Positions 29,538-35,381 of a DNA stretch of 35,381 nucleotides are shown in pieces. The notes under the pieces were generated by a model. It searched no databases. It saw nothing but the letters and a program-made list of their open reading frames with translations, and was not told the DNA's origin. The stretch is from contig CAJXMB010000004.1 of assembly GCA_913056105.1 (NCBI GenBank), forward strand, positions 1 to 35,381, written 5' to 3'. Every line of letters begins with the position of its first letter. Position 1 is the stretch's first letter. This stretch comes from an uncultured Nitratiruptor sp. (GTDB lineage Bacteria > Campylobacterota > Campylobacteria > Campylobacterales > Nitratiruptoraceae). A program made the translations under genes and the position numbers.

Positions 29538-30968
29538 TTACATATATGATGGAGCATCATTACTAAATAGTATCAAATCTTTACTTTTTGTATAATTAGC
29601 CAAAACATCTTGAAGATTTGATTTATCTTTTAAAATAATCTTTTTTGCTCTTTTTATATTTTTATCTAAAACATCTCTATTTATTTTTCCTGTAATTATT
29701 ACCAAATCAAAAACTTCATCAATCTTTTTAGCAAGTTTTTCATTTGCCTCTTTGGTTGATTCAACAATCCCTGGAGTTACCACAACCTTTCTTCCTTTAT
29801 AACTTTTTACAAGTTCATATGAGCTAATCATTCCCTCTAAATTCCCATTATAACTATCATCTATAATTATTTTACCATTTGCCTCTATCTTTTGGAGTCT
29901 ATGCTCTATTGGTTTTAAAGAGAGCAGAGCTTTTTGAATCTCATCTATGCTCATTCCTAACTCATAAGCTACCATTATAGCAGCAGTTAAATTGATAGCA
30001 TTAAAAGCTCCTAAAATTGGTGCTTTAAAATGGTAATTTTTACCATTAAGCTCTAAATCAAAGCTAATCCCATCTAAAGAAGCCTCAACATTTTTTATAT
30101 TTTCTCCAAATTTTACAAACTCTTCTTTTTTATTTACTGGTATTTCATAATATAAAAAGGCTTTTTTTAGCTTTTTTGAAGATAAAATCTCAAGTTTTGT
30201 AGCAATAATATTTTCTATAGTCTTAAAATATTCAATATGTTGAGGTCCAATTTTTCCAACTATAACATACTCTGGATTTAAAAATGAGCTAATTTCATAT
30301 ATATCACCTCTCTCTCTTGCTCCTGCTTCGGCAATATAGATTTGAGTATCAAGAGGCAGATCCTCATTTATATCTTTTAAGATTCCCCCCAAAGTATTTA
30401 CACTTCTTGGCGTTGCATAGACTCTAAATCTATTTTTTAAAATCTGGTATAAAAAGTTTTTAATGCTTGTTTTACCATAGCTTGCAGTTACTCCAATAAT
30501 AGTTGGATTAATTTTTTCAAGCCTTTTTTTGGCTTGGTTTTTATATATTGTAAACAAAAACTTTTCAACAAGATTTGAGATTATCAAAGCTATAGCAATG
30601 GGAATAATGGTTGGAAAAACTTTGCAATTAAATTTTGCTAAACATAGCAGATCTAAAAAGAGTGTAGTAAAAAAGAGCAAAAGAAAAAATCTCTTTACTC
30701 TTCCAGTTAAAACCAACTTTTTATCCAACTTTTTTTGCCAAAGAAAAAGAGTTAAAATATAAAAGATTAAAAATATAAAGATATATTCTTTAATAGCAAA
30801 ATATATAAACAGAGGAAGTAGAAAAAAAACAATATGTAAAAGAGGTTGATGGTGGTGTAAAATAACTCTATTAATCTTATAGTTATACCATTGAAGATTT
30901 AAAATAAGATAATATCCAATGGATAAAACAAAAATTAGATGCTCTAAAAGATATAATAAATCCATCAT
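29538..30968 (-). CDS. murF: MurF-like Mur ligase with hydrophobic membrane N-terminal domain
   Basis: TIIGVTASYGKTSIKNFLYQIL ATP-binding loop, IAEAGARERGDIYEIS, KIIIDDSYNGNLEGM; preceded by about 140 aa rich in TM segments. Confidence 0.88.
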   Translation of the reverse strand: MMDLLYLLEHLIFVLSIGYYLILNLQWYNYKINRVILHHHQPLLHIVFFLLPLFIYFAIKEYIFIFLIFYILTLFLWQKKLDKKLVLTGRVKRFFLLLFFTTLFLDLLCLAKFNCKVFPTIIPIAIALIISNLVEKFLFTIYKNQAKKRLEKINPTIIGVTASYGKTSIKNFLYQILKNRFRVYATPRSVNTLGGILKDINEDLPLDTQIYIAEAGARERGDIYEISSFLNPEYVIVGKIGPQHIEYFKTIENIIATKLEILSSKKLKKAFLYYEIPVNKKEEFVKFGENIKNVEASLDGISFDLELNGKNYHFKAPILGAFNAINLTAAIMVAYELGMSIDEIQKALLSLKPIEHRLQKIEANGKIIIDDSYNGNLEGMISSYELVKSYKGRKVVVTPGIVESTKEANEKLAKKIDEVFDLVIITGKINRDVLDKNIKRAKKIILKDKSNLQDVLANYTKSKDLILFSNDAPSYM

Positions 30969-31234
30969 CTAACTATCTCAAATCCATCGGTATAGATCTC
31001 ATCTAACTCTTCAACCTCTATATCTTTTACATCTGATAGTGGTGGTCCTTTTTTAAGAGCTTTTAAAAAATTATCAAATTGAATCTCTTTTAAAGTTACA
31101 ACCACTTCAACTCTTCCATCTTCTAAATTTCTAACATATCCATTAATCTTTAGTTTATCTGCAATCTCTTTTGTATATTTTCTAAACCAAACCCCTTGAA
31201 CTCTTCCACTAACTAAAAATTTATATGTTTTCAT
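30965..31234 (-). CDS. acyP: Acylphosphatase
   Basis: KFLVSGRVQGVWFRKYTKEIADKLKINGYVRNLEDGRVEV; likely start ATG at 31234. Confidence 0.92.
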   Translation of the reverse strand: MKTYKFLVSGRVQGVWFRKYTKEIADKLKINGYVRNLEDGRVEVVVTLKEIQFDNFLKALKKGPPLSDVKDIEVEELDEIYTDGFEIVR

Positions 31235-31946
31235 ACTCTTCCTCAATCTTTTGTGAGATACTTTTAGCATTTTTTAAAAAAAAGTAGTGATCTCCATCAA
31301 ATTCAAAAAATCTACTTTTTTTAATCAAAGAGGCAATTTTTTTACCACTATCAAGAGAAGTTGCTCTATCATCTCTTCCCCAAAAAATAAGCGCATCTTT
31401 TTTATAATTTGCAAAGATAGAGCTAAAATCCTCATCTACAACATTCTTAAATGTCTCATACATATTTTCATCCATTTTTTTAACATCTCTTGATACAAAA
31501 AACTCTCTTAATCTCCTACTTCCAAAAGGTTTTAAAAGTTTATATAAAAATATCTTTGCCTTAACCCTAAATGGCTTTTTTTCTATAATTCCTGCGCTAC
31601 TTAAAAGCACAAGTAGTTTTGGCTCTAAAAGTGTTGCAACCTTACCTCCAAAAGAGTGCCCAACAATAATATCTTTTTTAAAATTTAGTTTTTCTAAAAA
31701 AAGCTCTACTATGTTTGCATAATCTTTTGTTGTTAAAATTTGAGTATTTAAAGATTTTCCAAAGCCAGGCATATCCAAATATATATGTCTAAAATCTTTT
31801 AGATACTCTTTAAAAGCAGCTTTCATAACATCTTTGCTGCTTCCCCACCCATGCAAAAATATAATATTTTTCTCATTTTTGATATTTAAAATCTCATAAT
31901 TTATCTCAAACTTTTTATCTTTATAAAAAATCTCTTTTTGTGCCAA
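31221..31946 (-). CDS. Alpha/beta-fold hydrolase
   Basis: IIFLHGWGSSKDVM, YLDMPGFGKS, IIVGHSFGGKVATLL nucleophile elbow, FWGRDDRATS, GDHYFF. Confidence 0.9.
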   Translation of the reverse strand: MAQKEIFYKDKKFEINYEILNIKNEKNIIFLHGWGSSKDVMKAAFKEYLKDFRHIYLDMPGFGKSLNTQILTTKDYANIVELFLEKLNFKKDIIVGHSFGGKVATLLEPKLLVLLSSAGIIEKKPFRVKAKIFLYKLLKPFGSRRLREFFVSRDVKKMDENMYETFKNVVDEDFSSIFANYKKDALIFWGRDDRATSLDSGKKIASLIKKSRFFEFDGDHYFFLKNAKSISQKIEEEYENI

Positions 31947-31955
31947 ATATATCCC

Positions 31956-32564
31956 TTATAAAATTTTTGGTAGATGCCAATCTTTAAAATAGGCAATCAA
32001 TCTTAAAGTTAGAGCTATTGAAAATATAATAAAAATTGTACAAAAATTTAATTCATAAAATCTATCTATTATAAATATCAAAGCACCAACAAATAAAGAA
32101 ATAGTTGCATATACTTGCTCTTTTAAAACTGTTGGTAATCTATTTAGTAAAATATCTCTTAAAATCCCTCCTCCAACAGCAGTTATCATAGCTAAAAAAA
32201 TCACACCAAAAAAGTTTAAACCGCTATTTACTCCTATGATTGAGCCAGTTGTTGAAAATGAAACCAATCCTATTGAATCACTTATTATAAATATTTTTCT
32301 CTTTTGAAAGTCCAAATTTCTATGCAACTTTAAAAAAATTGCAAATAAGATTACAGACAGCACTAAAATAGTTGGGAAAAAGTTCATAAAAGAGTAAGGC
32401 AGATGCCCAACTATCACATCTCTTATGATCCCTCCTCCAAGTGCGGTTAAAAAAGATGCTATAAAAATGCCTAGAATATCAAGTTTTTCTTCCACTCCTA
32501 CCCAAAATCCACTAAGAGCAAAAGCAATAATTCCAATAGATTCTGTGATATCAAGTAGACTCAT
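31956..32564 (-). CDS. TRIC (UPF0126/YadS-like) cation channel family membrane protein
   Basis: Two repeats LTALGGGIIRDVIVGHLPYSF and ITAVGGGILRDILLNRLPTVL in a multi-TM protein. Confidence 0.88.
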   Translation of the reverse strand: MSLLDITESIGIIAFALSGFWVGVEEKLDILGIFIASFLTALGGGIIRDVIVGHLPYSFMNFFPTILVLSVILFAIFLKLHRNLDFQKRKIFIISDSIGLVSFSTTGSIIGVNSGLNFFGVIFLAMITAVGGGILRDILLNRLPTVLKEQVYATISLFVGALIFIIDRFYELNFCTIFIIFSIALTLRLIAYFKDWHLPKIL

Positions 32565-33599
32565 TTATCTATTTTTCATACCTTGAATAGAGTTTATATA
32601 TCTATAATCAATTTTTATAGATTTTTCTTTTGGAATATTTCTTGATAATTTTTCTAAAACAGTTTCAAAATCGCTAAAAAGATAGTTTGCTAAACTTCCA
32701 GGAACTGGATTTATCTCATTTAAATAGATGTTGTTCTCTTTAACAAAAAAATCGCATCTAATAAGTGAGCCTAAAAACAAAGGTTCATAAATCTTTTTAA
32801 AAATCTCTTTTAATCTATCTTCTAAACTTTTTTCAATATTTGCACCTTGAATTTCACTATTTCTTGAAAAATCTAAATATTTCTTCTCAAAATCTAAAAA
32901 ATCACTCTTTTTTGGCTCTTCTATTATAGAAAATATAAAATCATTAGCTTTACATCCTGCTAAATTATACTCTTTAATGCCCTCTATAAATGGCTCAACT
33001 ATTACTTCATCATCAAACTCAAAAGCTGTATCCAAAGCATAACTTAACTCATCTTTATCTCTAACAACACTAACACCAATAGAGCTTCCTAGTCTAAGAG
33101 GCTTTATAATCACAGGAAAATCAAATTTTATAGGCTCTACACTCTCTTTGCTTATAACTTGATACTCAAGAACATCAACTTCAATCTCTTTTGCAAACAT
33201 TTTGGTAAAATGTTTATTAAAACTTATTACACTTGCTTCAATTCTTGGTCCTATATAATCTATACCATAAAAATCCAAAAGAGCTGGTAGTTTCCCATCC
33301 TCTCCATCTCTTCCATGAACCAAATTTATAGCCACATCAAAATCGACTCTTTTTCTGCCTAAAATAGTTTTTTGATAAAAACCCTCTTTTGTCAAATATA
33401 TTTTTGGACTCTTTTTATACTCATATGAACTAAAAAAGCTTGATTTCATATCTTTTTTATCTATTAGATAAAACTCTCTATTTTCATCTATAAATATAAA
33501 TATACTATCTTGTAGCTTCTTTTTTAAAACAATAGCACTTACAATACTTATCTCATGCTCATAACTACTACCACCAAAAATTAAACCATACTTCATCAA
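32565..33599 (-). CDS. ddl: D-alanine--D-alanine ligase
   Basis: MKYGLIFGGSSYEHEISIVSA, NLVHGRDGEDGKLPALLDFYGIDYIGP, VIIKPLRLGSSIGVSVV, INEINPVPGSL. Confidence 0.93.
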   Translation of the reverse strand: MMKYGLIFGGSSYEHEISIVSAIVLKKKLQDSIFIFIDENREFYLIDKKDMKSSFFSSYEYKKSPKIYLTKEGFYQKTILGRKRVDFDVAINLVHGRDGEDGKLPALLDFYGIDYIGPRIEASVISFNKHFTKMFAKEIEVDVLEYQVISKESVEPIKFDFPVIIKPLRLGSSIGVSVVRDKDELSYALDTAFEFDDEVIVEPFIEGIKEYNLAGCKANDFIFSIIEEPKKSDFLDFEKKYLDFSRNSEIQGANIEKSLEDRLKEIFKKIYEPLFLGSLIRCDFFVKENNIYLNEINPVPGSLANYLFSDFETVLEKLSRNIPKEKSIKIDYRYINSIQGMKNR

Positions 33600-33605
33600 A
33601 CTCCT

Positions 33606-34163
33606 TTAAATCTTTTGCAATTTTTTAAGTGCCTCTTTGACTAAAGATGTAGTATCATCTGATTGACACTCAGCTAAAACCTTTTGAACTAAATCTTTTT
33701 TAAATCCCAATGATTCAAGTGCCAATGCTGCCTCATTAAAAGCTGAGCTTTGTGGCAAACCACCCTCATCTAAACTAAACTCTCCAAGTTCAACCAATAT
33801 CCTTGAAGCACTTTTAGCTCCAATTCCTGGAACCTTTTTTAACATAGGTATATTTTTCTCTTTTACAACTTTAACAAACTCTTTTGGTTTAAATGTAGAG
33901 CATATTGCCATTGCAACTTTTGGACCCACTCCATTTATCTTAATAAGTCTTTCAAACATATTTTTTTCATTAATATCTAAAAATCCATATAGAGTCTCAC
34001 TATCTTCTCTAATAATATGAGAAATATGCAACTTAATCTCTTTTCTTTCTATTGCATTGCTACAATTTACTGAGATAAAAACTTCATAAATCAGACCATT
34101 TACATTTAGATGCAAAAATGTTGGCTCTTTTTTTTCAACTTTTCCAATCAATCCAACTATCAA
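33606..34163 (-). CDS. ruvA: Holliday junction branch migration protein RuvA
   Basis: [65 protein letters not shown] (HhH motifs). Confidence 0.95.
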   Translation of the reverse strand: MIVGLIGKVEKKEPTFLHLNVNGLIYEVFISVNCSNAIERKEIKLHISHIIREDSETLYGFLDINEKNMFERLIKINGVGPKVAMAICSTFKPKEFVKVVKEKNIPMLKKVPGIGAKSASRILVELGEFSLDEGGLPQSSAFNEAALALESLGFKKDLVQKVLAECQSDDTTSLVKEALKKLQKI

Positions 34164-34175
34164 AATTTTCTCCGT

Positions 34176-34206
34176 ATATAATTGTTAGATGTGCCCTAAA
34201 TTTATA
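34176..34206 (+). promoter_or_regulatory. Putative promoter -10 (TATAAT 34177-34182) plus leader motif TGTTAGATGTGCCCTAAATT shared with the pilus/secretion operon
   Basis: Direct comparison with 10428-10458; same spacing from TATAAT to GTGCCC (8 nt). Confidence 0.6.
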
Positions 34207-34209
34207 TAG

Positions 34210-34251
34210 AAATATACCAAAAAAGAGCTTAAGTTATTTTTTGGTATATTT
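34210..34251 (+). promoter_or_regulatory. Perfect 15-bp inverted repeat (hairpin) just upstream of the murJ start codon
   Basis: AAATATACCAAAAAA (34210-34224) / TTTTTTGGTATATTT (34237-34251) with 12-nt loop GAGCTTAAGTTA; murJ ATG at 34258. Confidence 0.75.
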
Positions 34252-34257
34252 TTATCT

Positions 34258-35381
34258 ATGTTTAAAAAAATATTTACTAATAGTTTTGGAATACTCTTTT
34301 CAAGAGTTCTTGGATTTTTAAGAGACCTTCTAACTGCTTCAATCCTTGGAGCAAATATATATTCAGATATATTTTTTGTTGCTTTTAAATTTCCAAATCT
34401 TTTTAGAAGAGTTTTTGCAGAGGGTGCTTTTACGCAAGCCTTTTTACCAGCCTTTAGCCATGCAAAATATAAAAGTAGTTTTGCAGCTGCAATTTTTATT
34501 AGATTTTTTTTAATAATTCTTATTTTTTCTATAATTGTTACCCTTTTTTCTCCAATTTTTACTAAATTAATCGCTTTAGGATTTGATAAAAAGCTCATCT
34601 CTTTAGCCTCACCCTATGTTGCAATCAACTTTTACTATCTTGATTTTATATTTATTGTTACATTTTTAGCTGCTCTTTTACAATACAAAGAGCACTTTGC
34701 AACAACTGCATTTTCAACAGCACTTTTGAATCTCTCTTTGATAACATCTTTGATTCTTTTTCAACATAGCCAAAAAAGCACAATTGTCTTAGCTTTAAGT
34801 ATAGCGGTATTAATAGGTGGATTTTTGCAACTTTTAACTCACCTATATATGGCTAAAAAATTAAATATTTTAAAAAGATTAATTATAGCTATAAAAGCAA
34901 ATAGAAAAAAAGAGGATTTAAGCACTTTTTATAAAAATTTCTTTCCTGCAATAATAGGTAACTCCACCGCTCAAATTTCTGCCTTTATAGATACCTGGCT
35001 TGCATCATTTTTAGCAAGTGGCTCTATTAGTTATCTATACTACTCAAATAGAGTCTTTCAACTACCTTTAGCACTTTTTGCTATAGCAACCTCGGTAGCA
35101 CTTTTTCCAACTATCTCAAAAAAGATAAGAAACAAAGATTATAAAGAAGCAAGGAAGCTTTTTGAAAAGAGCTTTTGGTTTTTACTATATCTTTTAACTC
35201 TTTCAATGGTTGGAGGAATTATTTTAAACAAAGAGATTGTTTGGCTTCTTTTTGAAAGAGGCTCATTTACCCATCAAGATACGCTAAATACTGCTTTAGT
35301 TTTAGCTATGTATATGATTGGACTACTTCCATATGGACTAAATAAGCTCTTCTCTCTTTGGATATATGCAAATCAAAATCA
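34258..35381 (+). CDS. murJ: Lipid II flippase MurJ/MviN (partial, runs off the right edge; not in supplied ORF track)
   Basis: Translates MFKKIFTNSFGILFSRVLGFLRDLLTASILGANIYSDIFFVAFKFPNLFRRVFAEGAFTQAFLPAFS...; open to the window end. Confidence 0.93.
   Translation, partial: MFKKIFTNSFGILFSRVLGFLRDLLTASILGANIYSDIFFVAFKFPNLFRRVFAEGAFTQAFLPAFSHAKYKSSFAAAIFIRFFLIILIFSIIVTLFSPIFTKLIALGFDKKLISLASPYVAINFYYLDFIFIVTFLAALLQYKEHFATTAFSTALLNLSLITSLILFQHSQKSTIVLALSIAVLIGGFLQLLTHLYMAKKLNILKRLIIAIKANRKKEDLSTFYKNFFPAIIGNSTAQISAFIDTWLASFLASGSISYLYYSNRVFQLPLALFAIATSVALFPTISKKIRNKDYKEARKLFEKSFWFLLYLLTLSMVGGIILNKEIVWLLFERGSFTHQDTLNTALVLAMYMIGLLPYGLNKLFSLWIYANQN

Noticed and set aside
34118-34321. 67-aa plus-strand ORF spanning ruvA start and murJ start
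   Set aside because: Out of frame with murJ and antisense to ruvA; no recognisable domain.
34185-34598. 137-aa minus-strand ORF listed in the track
   Set aside because: Antisense to the 5' part of murJ, which is clearly the coding strand by protein similarity; composition is that of an antisense shadow ORF.
1-35381. CRISPR arrays, tRNA/rRNA genes, transposases, prophage or anti-phage defence systems
   Set aside because: None recognised on either strand; coding content is accounted for by the listed genes with very little intergenic space.

Overview
AT-rich, gene-dense chromosomal window whose proteins and gene order look like Campylobacterota (epsilonproteobacteria), possibly a thermophilic lineage. 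Taxonomy is inferred from protein recognition only. Most of it is core or housekeeping: yqeY-like, trpC, kdsB, rsmD, argG, rplI, hslV-hslU, era, a UvrD/Rep helicase, valS, dimeric dUTPase, bactofilin plus M23 peptidase, a fused TRAP permease, a membrane-anchored murF, ddl, ruvA and a partial murJ. The main accessory block is 10486-19611, a nine-gene, mostly overlapping operon for an MSHA/type II secretion/type IV pilus-like machine. It runs GspL/MshI-like, PilO-like, PilP-like, secretin, ExeA-type ATPase, TPR, unknown, GspE-like, GspF-like, contains no pilin, and resembles the cts DNA-uptake cluster of Campylobacter. Best leads: (1) the first gene of that operon is out of frame because of an A10 tract directly after its ATG, while A9 would restore a full-length protein; (2) a nearly identical ~21-bp promoter/leader motif (TATAATTGTTAGAKGTGCCCT) sits upstream of both this operon and murJ; (3) a perfect 15-bp hairpin abuts the murJ start codon; (4) an unlisted 32-aa single-TM ORF lies between murF and the TRAP permease. 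No tRNA, rRNA, CRISPR array or mobile element was recognised.
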